This document shows positions 33,483-44,432 of a DNA stretch of 64,000 bases, one piece after another. Origin of the DNA: Heliocidaris erythrogramma (Eukaryota; Echinodermata; Echinoidea; Camarodonta; Echinometridae); contig CM046873.1 of NCBI GenBank assembly GCA_025617745.1, positions 27,355,410-27,419,409 on the forward strand. The letters run 5' to 3'. The position numbers were made by a program, and so were the translations under genes. A model generated the notes under the pieces. The model had not been told where the DNA came from. It searched no databases and worked only from the letters and a program-made list of their open reading frames with translations. Every line of letters starts with the position of its first letter. Positions within the stretch are counted from its first letter, which is position 1.

Positions 33483-33740
33483 CGTGCCCCGAAAAAGAGA
33501 AACTCAACGTGGGCTCCGTACAGGCAGACAGTATCTCACTCACATGGGGCAACACCACTGAGGCGGCTGCAACCGGTTTCACCCTCGTGGCCACACCTGA
33601 ATCCTCCACCCCCATCGTGAGGGAGCTTGACCTGTCTGTGTTAGAATACACATTTGTTGGATTAATGAGTGGCGTGGAGTACACCATAGTGCTCTATGTG
33701 AACGGCACCGCAATCACTGATTCTGTCTCTCAGACTACAT
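33483..33740 (+). CDS. FN3 unit A11
   Basis: An 86-codon exon (ctgtag / gtgagt), phase 1-1. The distinctive start ACPEKEKLNVGSV matches A22 (ACSPEGQLHIVSL), both followed by SI...WG and a C strand G-[FY]-T-L. The turn is FVGLMSGVEYTIVL. Sequons NTT and NGT. Confidence 0.92.
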
Positions 33741-33865
33741 GTGAGTAGTATATAATATGCATTGAATTGTATGATTCATAGAAATTGTGAAAATGTGACC
33801 CACAGAGATACAATGTAGGTGTTATGAGAAAAACATGACTCATCGTGAATTTTCTCTTTTTCCAG

Positions 33866-33956
33866 GTCCGAGTGAAGCCCAGAATGTGACTGTGATCTTC
33901 TTCAGCCAGACTTGTCTGACCTTCTTCTGGCTCCCAGCTGAGGGCAACTTTGACAG
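33866..33956 (+). CDS. FN3 unit B11, first half
   Basis: A 91-bp exon following tttttccag, entering in phase 1 and leaving in phase 2 at gtgtgt. It holds the A and B strands (GPSEAQNVTV, CLTFFWLPAEGNFD). The domain continues in the exon at 34609; joined, the two give a 273-bp unit. This is the only clean FN3 unit here that an intron divides. Sequon NVT. Confidence 0.9.
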
Positions 33957-34608
33957 GTGTGTCCAATGTTCTGGTTTAAACATACATGGATTGTTTGTCA
34001 GTGAAACAACTAAATTTTAAAATAAATACTTATATTAACCTGTTGCCTAATGAATTATTCCAATCCTATAAAAGTCAATCATCTGAAATGGAGATACTTA
34101 AATACGGATCAAAAAGTGAAAAATTGCATAACAATAATAGTTGGAAATATAATGACTTTGAATATACATACAGTATATGTCCATGTGTTGCCAGTTTTAT
34201 TTATTATTCCTTTATATTCATGGCGCAAAATTCCTGCCATCAAAATCATAATTTTTATACAACAAACATGGACATGAGTTGTGAAAAAGCTTTTGGTCTA
34301 TGAATTTTGCTTAAATGCATTTACATGTACTTGTATTATATGTTTTCGGAATATACAGTATGAACTTAACCCCTACCATTCTTCCTCATACAGAAACTTG
34401 TGCCTTTAATATAATGTTTATTCCTATGCAATATATCTTTGCCCAGTTTGCTAAAGTAAAAACTCATTGAAAAATATTCAACTCTTGAAATTCTGGTGGC
34501 ATGGAACAACATAAAACCACAAAGTTTAGAGTTTCGTCCTTTGATAGGTTTATCGAATTTTTGTCTTTGTATATTATTTATGCTTCTTTCATGTGTGGTT
34601 GATTACAG
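33957..34608 (+). other. Phase-2 intron inside FN3 unit B11
   Basis: A 652-bp intron (gtgtgt...gattacag) separates NFD from YEVFV. The corresponding unit B22 is one uninterrupted exon. Both splice sites are preceded by acag. A copy of the repeat at 32288 lies inside (34368-34495). Confidence 0.85.
34368..34495. repeat. Dispersed repeat (copy 2)
   Basis: Shares ttaacccctaccat, cagaaac.tgtgcc and tattcctatgcaatatatct with 32288-32480. Confidence 0.65.
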
Positions 34609-34790
34609 CTATGAGGTTTTCGTCAGAAATGGCAACCCTCCAGAGTTTGTGTTCGAGCAGACTGTTTATCCTGATGACGATCTGAGTGTGTTGGTAGAGA
34701 ATCTTGATCCTGGCACACTCTATACCATCGGCGTAGTCACAGCTGTCAATGGAATCAAGGGGGAGCCCGCCCTCGCTACGCAGCGAACAA
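34609..34790 (+). CDS. FN3 unit B11, second half
   Basis: A 182-bp exon entering in phase 2 after gattacag and leaving in phase 1 (gtaatc). It gives the C strand YEVFVRNGNPPEF, then VYPDDD and the turn VENLDPGTLYTIGV with loop AVNGIKGEP. The stretch from NFD to VYP matches B22 closely (NFDYYELFI, VVYPTD). Confidence 0.9.
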
Positions 34791-35286
34791 GTAATCGTTG
34801 TTGTCTAGTTATCTATTTATTTCAGAGAGGATGGGAAGACCTTTGTGGGGTGAAAGGGGAGGGAGGTTGTATGGCTGATCAAGTAATTATACCGTTCCCC
34901 CCCACCCCCTCCCCCATCCGAGTAAAGTTGCCCTTAGGCAAGGGGCATTGTTAAACTACTGTTTAGCAGTTCATAGGCAACTATCTCCCTGATAGGAAGA
35001 TTTATTTTCCATGTTAGAAAGTCAGTATTAGCAACCAATGGATCTACAGCTTTAAGTCCTATCCGAAGGACTTGATAACTCAAAAATGCAGACCTCGTTC
35101 ATGAGCAAAATTTTCAGGGTATGTCTTCTCCCTTCATACATGTACAAAATTTAGGTGTATCCAAAAATATACACAGAGGGTGTTACAGAAATATCTTTTG
35201 GACCTGTTTAAATTTTCCCAACCCTGTACATTTCTGTTAATTCAAGATTCAGTCAGTCCCAAATACATGTACATGGTGATTGTAGG

Positions 35287-35480
35287 GGTGTTGTGGTCTA
35301 TTGGATATGTCTCTTGATTATGGATCACAAGGTTTAGGGTTGTTCCTGCCACAGCAGTAATGTCCTTTGGCAAGACATTAATTTACAATTGCCACTCTCC
35401 TCCCAGGTGAAGTAAAAGGGTACCACTTATGAAGAACTTCCTTGAATGACATGTAGCTTGGCTAAAGCCAGAGTAATACA
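35287..35480 (+). mobile_element. SINE-like repeat, family 1
   Basis: ggggtgttgtggtctattgg (A-box-like), ggcaagacattaatttac, gccactctcc and gctaaagccagagtaata. It ends about 65 bp before the A12 exon. Confidence 0.7.
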
Positions 35481-35545
35481 AGTACATAGCTTAGAAGCAT
35501 TATTGTATTTCTTATGTCTTCGTCCTCCACAACATTGCCTTTCAG

Positions 35546-35809
35546 TTGACAATCTTGTGATGACATCAGCCGTACCTGGTGATACCCAAGCAGTGAGAGT
35601 CTCGTGGGAGAGACCAGAGGGGGCCGCCTACTACAACCTGGTGTACATCCCGGATAACGGCAACTTGACCACGGCCGATCTGACTAACCTCACTGACCAA
35701 TCAGTGACCATTGGTGGTTTGACCCCTGGAAAGAGATACGTATTTATCCTCTCTGTCCACTATATGGATGGACAAAGGGACTTGCTGGCGCAGACCTCCT
35801 ACACTCTCA
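35546..35809 (+). CDS. FN3 unit A12
   Basis: An 88-codon exon (ttcag / gtaagt), phase 1-1. GDTQAVRVSWERPEGAAYYN, then VYIPDNG, turn IGGLTPGKRYVFIL, loop YMDGQ. Two sequons (NLT twice). It aligns with A23 (GDNQNLTISW, GADSY, INF/YNFRL, ADG). Confidence 0.92.
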
Positions 35810-36154
35810 GTAAGTTCAAAGCTTTAGTGGTAGATCCAGGACTATTTTCACTTGGGTAAGGGCAGTCGCAGCACCAGTTAGTGTGAAAACAAAAAGTCTG
35901 ACAAACATAATGAAGGGGAAAAGCTTGTCATAATTTATTATGGACTCAAAGTTTCTGTCAAAATATCTGACAAGCAAAGAAAAATAAATGTATTTATTTT
36001 TTGAAAAATAATTCCTGAATGAAAACTTGTACTTACTATATAAGCAACCATTTTGAATAACTTGTTGGCAGATTCTGTCACAAAGTGATTGCAAAACCAG
36101 TACTCTATGTCCTCCTTTATTAAAAATAGAAAGAATAAATTACTTTATATTCAG
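35810..36154. other. Intron, nothing recognised
   Basis: AT-rich 345 bp. Confidence 0.5.
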
Positions 36155-36409
36155 GACCAGGGGTATATTCTGCAAGTGCAGAGGCATCTCCTACTACTGC
36201 TGTCATAGTCCTGCAGCCTGGGGAAGGAGTGTATGAAAGGTATGAGATTAGTATATCTCCATCAGGCAGAACTTTTGAAGGTGATCGAGCTGCATTACTT
36301 AGGAGGCGAATTTCGGGGCTTGAACCCAACAGCAGCTACATAGCCACTGTTACTATCAAGACCGGGGATGAAGAAGCAGAACGTATTCCAGATATTCCTT
36401 TTATGACAG
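36155..36409 (+). CDS. FN3 unit B12
   Basis: An 85-codon exon (tcag / gtatac), phase 1-1. SPTTAVIVLQPGEGVYERY has no tryptophan; the turn is ISGLEPNSSYIATV with loop TGDEE. ALLRRRIS is basic but lacks a full furin motif. Sequon NSS. It matches B23 (TTALLTFTPNEGIFDDY, LYPNTMYTAQV). No in-frame ATG precedes the first half. Confidence 0.9.
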
Positions 36410-37365
36410 GTATACATTTCCTATACTGTATGACAATCATGTTATTTTGTCACAGGGCCATTCTTTGTTAAGTAAAACAAATGGTCACACCCCTGACCAT
36501 CTAATTTTGCCTCATTGCCAGGAACATGTTTTTGATTTTTTTTATATCATCAGTTTTTACATGAAAAAAATATTTTCCTTTCTTTGACAAGAAAGAAACT
36601 TAATTATTCCCAACCATAGTGTTTTTACAGAGACATTATAAAATGCCCTTTTTGGAGTGGTCACACACATGACTGAAATATGAGACAAGTAAGGTTTGAC
36701 TACCAAGTCAGACCCCTTTTGACCTCTGAAAGAAAATGATGTACTCTCTTTTAAAATAATTACCCTCCGTTTGTTGGGGGTAAGAGTGTTATATGAAAAA
36801 CCAAAATGAGAGGCTTCTGCTACAAGATACATACTAAAAATTTAGGTTTGAATGAACTATTTTTTCAGGATTTTGGTCACACACATGATTGAGAATGGCC
36901 CTACAGTTTTAATTTTAACTGTTAATTTACTCACTGTATGACTCTCAAGCCCTTTGCTAATCCGTTAACTACGGATTTCTCTCATCCCCATAGGCTTAAT
37001 ACAGGGACCGCCCTGTTCCCATCGGCAATGGGTTAAGTGAAACTCTGCAAGATCATCAACAATTAATCCCTATTTGCCACTGACTTTTTTGTGTGCATCT
37101 AAGATTTGCTATATGCTACTCAGTCCTTTTGAATTTTATGAAGTTATTTTGTTGGTTACTAATCCAGTGGTATGGTTAAGAATATTGAAAATTTTCACAA
37201 CTTTCTTTTCAACATGATTCATTAAAAGAACACAGAAATGAAGCATAAAATGATATTTGGTAGGCTCCTTTATGAATTAATAGAAGTACTTGCAGTTTAG
37301 CCTGGCCCATCTGTGTGAAAATAGTTTCTCTCTGTGTCATTGTACTTAGATACCAGTATAATATT
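36410..37365. other. Intron, one short TTAA-type element
   Basis: A diverged gttaacta...aatgggttaag segment (36964-37036) resembles the 29802 family. Otherwise nothing was recognised. Confidence 0.5.
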
Positions 37366-37860
37366 GAAAGGGAAACTCCTGGTTAAAATTGATTTGAATA
37401 AATAAGAAAAAAAGAGAGAAACAGATTAGTGAAAGTTTGAGCAAAATCTGAAAAGAAATAAGAAAGTTTTCAAATTTTTAAAGTTGTAATCAATCAAACA
37501 CAAATTTCTGTGACGTATCTTGCGAGCTCCTCTATCATTTGCTCGGTACAGAAATTCACACAAATATTCATTTTCTTAGTTTCTGGTGAAAGAATTTGTT
37601 TCATACAGGTTTTGTGTAAAAACATACTTGTATACAGATACATGCAATGATTATATCCAAGGTGCATGTATGATTGAATAATTTCTCAAGAGAAATGGAA
37701 ATTAATGCATTTTTGGGTACAGGGCAAATGGGAGAGGAGCGCGCAAAATATGTAACAGAGTTGCAAATTTGTGTTTGATTGATTACAAATTTAAAAATTC
37801 ATAACTTTCTTACTTCTTATTGATTTTGCCAACTTGATATCAGGGTGGACTTTCCGTTTA
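37366..37860. mobile_element. Inverted-repeat element, AAAGGGAAA family (copy 1)
   Basis: Left end gaaagggaaactcctggtta, then aaagtttgagcaaaatctga and a caatcaaacacaaatttctg block. These are mirrored at the right by ttgtgtttgattgattac, tcataactttcttact and tggactttccgttt. Copy 2 is at 39599-40168. Confidence 0.75.
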
Positions 37861-38043
37861 AAACTTTCCTTTTGGAAATGATCAGTCCGAATAATGTATA
37901 AGTGAAAATTCATGACCTTTAGATAGTCTTTCTACAAAATATTCAGTATGAAATCCTCAGCTTATCTGAAAATCTTGAAATATTCAGTGGTTCTCAGTTT
38001 ACGGAATACATTTTATTCATCTCGTCCATATTTCTACCTACAG

Positions 38044-38292
38044 GTGCTCTTGCAATGAACACATTGTATCTGGATGGGAGAACGACAGAGTCTCTTCTTC
38101 TCGTCTGGGCTGCGATCCCCGATACGGACAGATATGCAATTCGACTTGAGGACAGGATATTTGTAACGTCTCTGACTTCATATGAGCTGACTGGGTTAGA
38201 GCCTGGTACCGTGTATAACCCCAACTTGCTCGTCAGGAGGGTTGGAATGACTGAATTTGATGATGTGGATGATGCCCTCTCTGTTGTGACAC
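38044..38292 (+). CDS. FN3 unit A13
   Basis: An 83-codon exon (cag / gtgagt), phase 1-1. SLLLVWAAIPDTDRYAIRLE, turn LTGLEPGTVYNPNLLV, with proline just after the F-strand tyrosine, unusual for FN3. Acidic tail DDVDDA. No sequon. Confidence 0.9.
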
Positions 38293-38358
38293 GTGAGTAA
38301 ATCAAGTCATGCCCTGTGAAATCAAAACAAGTTTAATGATGTACATTTTAAAGATTAT

Positions 38359-38588
38359 GGCGCGTATTGTGTACTCCAGTCTAAGTTAAACCAGTCAGAG
38401 TTTAATTAAAACTGACTTACACCGCAAGTTTCTGTAAAAAATTAAACATAATCTTAAACTGGAGTTTCAGTTAAACAAGAGTTCAGAATGTGATTTTCTA
38501 AAACTCTGGTTTAAAGGGCAGGTTTAGGCAGGAATTAAACCGCTCATAGCCTGCCGTTTAAGTTATACCAGAGTTCAAAATATGGGCC
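38359..38588. mobile_element. Inverted-repeat MITE with GGCGCGTATT/AATATGGGCC ends
   Basis: The left end (ggcgcgtattgtgtactcca) and right end (accagagttcaaaatatggg) are related inverted repeats of about 32 bp with AAAC-rich arms. The remainder of the intron to 39199 is featureless. Confidence 0.6.
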
Positions 38589-39199
38589 TATAATTTCCGG
38601 TCACCATTAATATGCAAATCCAACATTAGACTGTTTACCTCTAAAATTTTGAGCTGTTCAGCAACAGCCTTCATCAGTGATTTGACCTGTCTTGACCTTT
38701 CTGATGGTCGATAATGGGGTCATAGACATTTGGCAGTTTGTAGCACCCCCGTCTTGTTGAGAGAATGTTTGAGGGCCCTGATGTAGATATCTTCCTCTAC
38801 TCCCCTTTTTTAGTGTCGAGGTTCCCTATCCAACACCTGCATTTTCTTAGTAGTAGTATTAACATACAGGGTACTCCAGACCTGTTATTGCGAGGGTCTC
38901 AGGACAAACAAATTTGAAACTTCTGGGATTCTTGCTGAATATTTGCTTAACAGCATGCTTTATTTAATCATGGTTAGAGGCTATTTTGCGATGTTTTTCT
39001 TTGTCGTGGAGCCATGATACAGTAATTTTATGTGTAGCTCATTTTAAGCAGCCAGGCTATACTGCTCCGCTGGTTTGATATGAATTTATTTGGGACCATT
39101 GTTATTCCCTTTTGTATTCAAACCTTATTGCATCTGTGTTCATCATAGTGAGAGTGCCCTGTACAATTCTCTTGCTCATTTTCTAATCTATATCTACAG

Positions 39200-39475
39200 A
39201 ACCGGAACCAGTCTTGTTCTTCGAAGTGAAGGAAATCGTCGGCAACAACGTCACTTTTATCTGGAGTGGACCCCCCTCAAACTTTCATGAGTATTTCCTG
39301 ATTGTTGCACCACAGAATAGATCGTGGATTTTACCCACCAATGAGACTGAGCTCACGATACAGTATGACACAAACGAAGAGTTTCTAGCCACAATCTACT
39401 CTAGTGCCCTGGTTGACACTGGACGCTCTTCTGATTATATGTATAGTGAACCTTTGACTCTGAATGTCATCATAG
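39200..39475 (+). CDS. FN3 unit B13
   Basis: A 92-codon exon (tatctacag / gtgagg), phase 1-1. VTFIWSGPPSNFHEYFLIV. The E-F turn has lost the LxPxxxY pattern (IQYDTNEEFLATIYS), so the domain is diverged in its second sheet. Three sequons (NVT, NRS, NET). No cysteine. Confidence 0.9.
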
Positions 39476-39598
39476 GTGAGGATAACACATACACGTGTAC
39501 ATAATTTTGCGGTGACACAACATTTGCTCCTGCGACATTTGCTCCTCTGTCCATATCTCGAAAGGTGAAAGGTTAAGGTCAGGGTCGTGATTTGTTAA

Positions 39599-40168
39599 AG
39601 GGAAATCCAACCTTAATGGCAAGTTGCTCTGAAAGAAAGAGGAAAAATCAGAGAAGCAGATTGGTAAAAGTTTGAACGAAATCGGACAAGCAATAAGAAA
39701 GTTATGAATTTTTGAAAGTTGTAATCACTATACCTATGGAAATTTCAAATTGGCTGAATAGGTAATGTCCCGTGATGTGCACAACTCCCGTATTTGCTCC
39801 AACACACAAAATGACTAAAATGTCATTTTTTTCAAAATGTATTACTCAGTAAGATCTTTTTCTTTCATGAGGACCTATAACAATTTGCTATCTGCAATAT
39901 ATTTGAGTACCGGCCCGAGGGTAAATGTGCTTCAGAGAAAACCGCAAATTAATGATATTTTTGTGTATGACAGATGGGAGAATTGTCCACAAGACTGTCT
40001 ACTCACCAAATTGCCAATTTGAGATTCGCATAGATGTAGTGATCTCATTTTTCAAACATCCATGACTTTCCTATTCCTTGTCCGATTTCTTTCAAACTTT
40101 CACCATCCTGTTTTTCTTCTTTTTCTGCTTTCATACAAATCAAGTTATTACCAAGGTTGGATTGCCCT
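39599..40168. mobile_element. TTAA-flanked inverted-repeat element (copy 2)
   Basis: Ends agggaaatccaacctt and aaggttggattgccct sit between TTAA at 39595-39598 and TTAA at 40169-40172, which is the target duplication of piggyBac and Kolobok transposons. Internal arms carry aaagtttgaacgaaatcgga and its mirror. Confidence 0.8.
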
Positions 40169-40186
40169 TTAAGGACAATGTGAAGA

Positions 40187-40258
40187 TTAGTATTAGGGGT
40201 AGGGATAGGGTTAAGGTTAGGGTTAGGTTTACAAATGTAGGTTTAGGTTTAGGATTAG
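40187..40258 (+). repeat. Interstitial telomere-like (TTAGGG) tract
   Basis: Degenerate ttaggg/tttagg repeats (ggttagggttaggtt core), about 70 bp, within the outer element at 39511-40283. Confidence 0.75.
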
Positions 40259-40485
40259 GAGCAATTGTCACAGGAGCAAACGTCATATGGAACCAATTTT
40301 GCTCTACCTTTTGTTCTCTCTTTTTCTTAGCTTTATCTGCCTCCCTCTCACTCCCTGTTCTTGTCCCTTGTGAACTTTCTTTTCTATTCAACTGAATAAA
40401 GATTCAGTATAACTCCTTGAAGATTCAAGACATAAGACACTTCTAGAATAATGATTGTATATGTGATCCATTTTCTTGTGCAAAG

Positions 40486-40740
40486 ACCCAAGTGAACCTG
40501 GAACTATTGATGTGACAGAGCTGACCTCAACATCCATCTTAATCACATGGACTGAGATTGCGGGAATCACAGACTACATCGTCAACCTCACCTTGGCAGC
40601 CAACAACTCTGAGCTCTTTTCGGAAATTATCCGAGGCTCCCTCATGGCCAACTTCTCAGGGCTGGTGCCGGGAGAGGAGTACATCATAAAGATTGGGCTA
40701 CAGTGCGCAGGAGAAGTCCTCACGCTTCGACAGTTTACAT
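40486..40740 (+). CDS. FN3 unit A14
   Basis: An 85-codon exon (gcaaag / gtaagt), phase 1-1. DPSEPGTIDV gives it a B-like start, but the tail is short as in A units. ILITWTEIAGITDYIVNL, turn FSGLVPGEEYIIKI. Sequons NLT, NNS and NFS. One cysteine. The acceptor lacks a pyrimidine at -3 (aaag). Confidence 0.9.
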
Positions 40741-40773
40741 GTAAGTCTTCTGAGACTTCACAAGTTGTGTCAC

Positions 40774-40899
40774 CTGGGGAACATTTCATCAAGTGTTTTG
40801 TCAGTGATTTTTACCAACAACTGTGATATGCTACTGAAATCCTTGCATCTGATTGGCTGAGAGCAAATTTGTCGGTAAAAATCACTGACAAAACTCCCT
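40774..40899. mobile_element. Palindromic MITE, TTTCATAAA family (copy 4)
   Basis: Ends ggggaacatttcatcaagtg and tcactgacaaaactccc; gattggctgagagcaaattt centre. Confidence 0.7.
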
Positions 40900-41267
40900 T
40901 GAAAGTACTGTTCCATATACCGACTTCCCTTGAAACACTCACTCACTTTCTTGTGATATACAATTTACATGTTCAAAGGTGATACAGCCTTTACAAGCTA
41001 TATCATCTAAAAGTACCCATCCGTATACTCTTTCATGCCTTCCCTCAAAACCACCTCATCACTTTATTGTGATCTACAGGATAATACTGTAGCATGAGCA
41101 TGAGTTCTTGGGATGCAATGGGACACTTTTTGTGAGGTTGCTTTAAAAAAAATGTTTTTTACTGAAAACAATATGGTTATTTGTGTGTGTGTGATATTTG
41201 CATCCAAGAGAGGAAAAAATTACAGTACCATACAACCAAAGAGCATGTCTATCTTGCCTTTTTGTAG

Positions 41268-41546
41268 TACCTCTGGAGCCTGTGTGCGCTGTCTTCACAT
41301 GGGTTGCCGAAGACTCTGTCACACTGCAGTGGTCTCGACCTGACGGCAAGCTCTTTGGCTACGAGATCACATACGATGATGGCAGTGGTCCATACACACC
41401 TATTGATGTGTTTGACAGGAACTCAGTGAATCTGGAAAGAACGATTTCTAATTTGATGAACGGACCTGGTGTTGAGGTGAACATCACTACTATTGCGGGG
41501 GCAGGAATGAGCCAGACCAGGAGCAGCCCTGTCATGATCAGTCCAA
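41268..41546 (+). CDS. FN3 unit B14
   Basis: A 93-codon exon (tttgtag / gtgagt), phase 1-1. VPLEPVCAV, VTLQWSRPDGKLFGYEITY. The turn ISNLMNGPGVEVNIT lacks the usual tyrosine; loop AGAGMSQ then SSP. Sequon NIT. One cysteine. Confidence 0.92.
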
Positions 41547-42004
41547 GTGAGTCCTTACAATTTTATTTTCATAAGTCAAGGCCACCATGCACCTCATGAT
41601 GTGACCGGCGTTCTAGGAATAGACATGAAATATCAGAAATGTAAATTGTATCCCACTTTACATCTGGAATAGTCATATGAATGTTTATATCAAAATGAAA
41701 TATTCTAATCTCTAAGTGCCAATAATATTACATGTTTGGCAGTATGTAAATGCAGCGATCACCAAAGCACTATCTTCTGGCAGGCTAACTTCAATTTCCC
41801 AGCCTACTTCCTCGAAAATTGTCTAAAGCGTAGTGTTTAGATATCAAACTTTCACAAGCAAATACTTTGGATGTGTCACAGATTCCAGCTGTGAATATTA
41901 ATTTGCTGGCTTTGATTTTACTCCGGATATATAGTCTGGTCAATACTCCTTAGTGGTACCATGATTTCTTATCATTCTTAATATATATTTCTCAAAAACA
42001 CCAG
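41547..42004. other. Intron, nothing recognised
   Basis: 458 bp without clear features. Confidence 0.5.
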
Positions 42005-42244
42005 GATCCGTTGGCAGTGCCTTCAATATTACGAGCGTGACATCAACCAGCATCACGTTTGGGTGGTACGACCTCCCGGATGCATCTGAGTATGATGTCT
42101 GCATCCAGCCAGCTATTGGGAATGTCACCTGCAGGAACTTGACAGAGAAGACTACGACTTTTACTGACCTCTTCCCAGGTGCGGCCTACACGCTTTCGAT
42201 TGGGTGGGACTCTGCATGTGGAGTATCCCTCACATTTAACACCG
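42005..42244 (+). CDS. FN3 unit A15
   Basis: An 80-codon exon (ccag / gtgagt), phase 1-1. ITFGWYDLPDASEYDVCIQP, turn FTDLFPGAAYTLSI. Three cysteines (DVC, VTC, SAC); the first two lie eleven residues apart in the C' region. Sequons NIT, NVT and NLT. Confidence 0.91.
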
Positions 42245-42860
42245 GTGAGTGTGATGATTCTGTTTCTATTATCTCTGTGTTGTTTCTGTTGTGAGAGATG
42301 AGAAAATCAGGTATACCCAAGAAATAAAGTTTTACCATTACAAGAAGTACTTGACCAACATATTGATGTATCTAACACTGTGGTTTAAACCGAAAATGTA
42401 AATGTACATGTACATGTATATATTTCAGATTTAGATTCAGATTTAGATTTTATTTCCTTTTTTTTTCTTTTTTCAAGTTATATAACAATAACTATTGTGG
42501 AATTAAAAATATACAAAACAATTGACATAAAACTAAGTCAGAAACATTTTTGATTATTACAAGCAAAATAAAGAGCATAAACGTTTGAGTTGTAAGAAAA
42601 TAAACGTAACAATAGTGAAGATTACATTAGAGTAATTATATGAGAATGAAAATGGAGACCAGCAAAGAAGCAGAGCTTGTAGAAGTGCTGGTTCCTGGCA
42701 AAAGTTAGATTATAAATACAATACATAAAAATATAGACTGGCAATCATGCATAACATGCAAAAAAATGGAAAAGACTAGAGAACATACACGTATAGGAAG
42801 TCTCACAAGCAAATGAAAAGTAGGAAAGTGCATTCTCCCTCTTGCTTTTACCCGTTGCAG
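42245..42860. other. Intron with (AGATTT)n only
   Basis: A short agatttagattc repeat at 42427-42450 and T-rich sequence; nothing else. Confidence 0.5.
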
Positions 42861-43154
42861 TGCCAAGTAGCCCTGCCAATCTATCTTTGGGTGTCATCTC
42901 TTCCTGCGCCAGTGAAGTCACCTGGGATATCCCTCAAAGTGACTATGACTTCTTTGAAGTGACCTACAGCCCCGACAATGGCTTCACCAGCTCCCCGGCT
43001 CACATCTACCGCATGGACGTAGGGGAGAACGAAACCAGTGTTAAATTTCCTTTCGTCGGCATCCTGCCGGAAACGGATTACAACGTCTCTGTGGTTGCGG
43101 TGTCAGGGGCTCTCGATGTAAGGAGTGAGCCCTCATACATCACTCTGAGAACAG
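42861..43154 (+). CDS. FN3 unit B15
   Basis: A 98-codon exon (cgttgcag / gtaagt), phase 1-1. ASEVTWDIPQSDYDFFEVTY, SPDNG, turn FVGILPETDYNVSV, loop VSGALDVRSEP. Sequons NLS, NET and NVS. One cysteine. The F to G part resembles B4 (GYNISVIAWAG). Confidence 0.93.
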
Positions 43155-43402
43155 GTAAGTCAGAATCACAATTCAGTCTTCAGATAAGCAATGTGGAGTG
43201 AAATTTGTTATGGTATATTATGTGTTTAAATCATAATACTCCTGACCAATTTTACATGTAACTTGTCATCTTTTTGTTCGTGCTTTTCTGAACTAGTGCC
43301 ACTGTAGCTGTTATGCCTCTATCTTGCTTGAGATGTACTATACATACAAATGTAGTGTTCTTTGAAATGCATAATAATTCCTATTTCCTGTCCTTGTTCT
43401 AG

Positions 43403-43663
43403 AACCTCCTGCCAATGGCAGTGTAGCTGTAACTGCGCTGTCTACAGATTCCATTCAGGTTGGATGGGGCAACGACACGCAGGATTATGTTTATATCCGA
43501 TTCAATCTGGATGGTGCAAATGAGACCGTCTGCGAGAATGAATCGCTCTGCTCTGTCGGCAACAGCAGCGAATTTTACAACATCACAGAACTCCTGTCTG
43601 GTCAGAAGTACATCATCTTCGTAGATCAGGGCGGTGTTTGTGAGACCCTACAGCAATACACAC
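43403..43663 (+). CDS. FN3 unit A16, sequon-rich, no in-frame ATG
   Basis: An 87-codon exon (gttctag / gtaagt), phase 1-1. It contains no in-frame ATG, so start-codon-based ORF scans miss it. EPPANGSVAV, IQVGWGNDTQDYVYIRF, turn ITELLSGQKYIIFV. Three cysteines (TVC, SLC, GVC). Six sequons (NGS, NDT, NET, NES, NSS, NIT) make it the most glycosylation-dense unit. Confidence 0.92.
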
Positions 43664-43925
43664 GTAAGTGACAAGATGTTACAGTATATAAAGTTACCTT
43701 ATGTCATTACATCTAGTAATTGGCTATTTTTCAGCCATTGCTATGCGTACATGTACATGTAACTTTGTGCAGTATTTAGCGTACACTTAACAGTTGACTG
43801 ACCAGTCGATTTTGGAATTTATTTCTAGTTTTTGTGGCTATCCACTTTTGAACTTCCTTTGACTTTGAATGAATTGACAGAAATCATAATTTTTGTGAAT
43901 GATCTCGCATGTGCTTATCCTTTAG

Positions 43926-44216
43926 GTCCGTTACCACCAGTAGACATAGACACTGCCGAGCGCACACTGACTTCGCTCAATATCACGTGGTCAGACCCAG
44001 GCAACGAGACCATGTTTGACCGTTACTACGTGGCCTATGAGAGGGCGGATGAGCTAGGCAACTTCACCGAGGTGGGGTACTTTTATCCTAATGTGACTTC
44101 GGTCTTACTCGAAGGACTTACACCACGCACCGAGTACCTCATCAATGTAGCGACCGTCGTGGGCGAGGGAAATGCCCAGGCTTTCAGTGATGGGGGATTG
44201 TATCCTACGTACACCG
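43926..44216 (+). CDS. FN3 unit B16
   Basis: A 97-codon exon (cctttag / gtattt), phase 1-1. GPLPPVDI, LNITWSDPGNETMFDRYYVA, turn LEGLTPRTEYLINV, loop VVGEGNAQAFSDGG. Sequons NIT, NET, NFT and NVT. No cysteine. Confidence 0.93.
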
Positions 44217-44432
44217 GTATTTCTTTCGTTTATTAATAGATGACAAATTATCAAAACATACGCCATACTATATCTAAATTGTGTTAATTATGCATTCATC
44301 ATTTATGCATTCATCATTAAACTAATTCCTCACATTTCTGTGCATGTACCAATTTGAAGGGGAAAAAATGTATCAAATTCACATTCATGCACTTGAAAAT
44401 GTGTGTTTGAAAAGATGATATAGAACCCAATG

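Larger units (their letters stand above)
39511..40283. mobile_element. Element with ACATTTGCTCC ends, containing a nested insertion
   Basis: The left end ggtgacacaacatttgctcc and right end ggagcaattgtcacaggagc are inverted relatives. The outer element is interrupted by the TTAA-flanked element at 39599-40168. Confidence 0.65.

Noticed and set aside
36295-36312. Arg-Arg-Arg in B12 as a second furin site
   Set aside because: LLRRRIS has R-R-R but lies at the E strand just before the LxPN turn, probably buried, and is weaker than the B17 site.
40187-40258. Chromosome-fusion or healed telomere signal
   Set aside because: The tract is short, degenerate and enclosed between the inverted ends of a repeat element.
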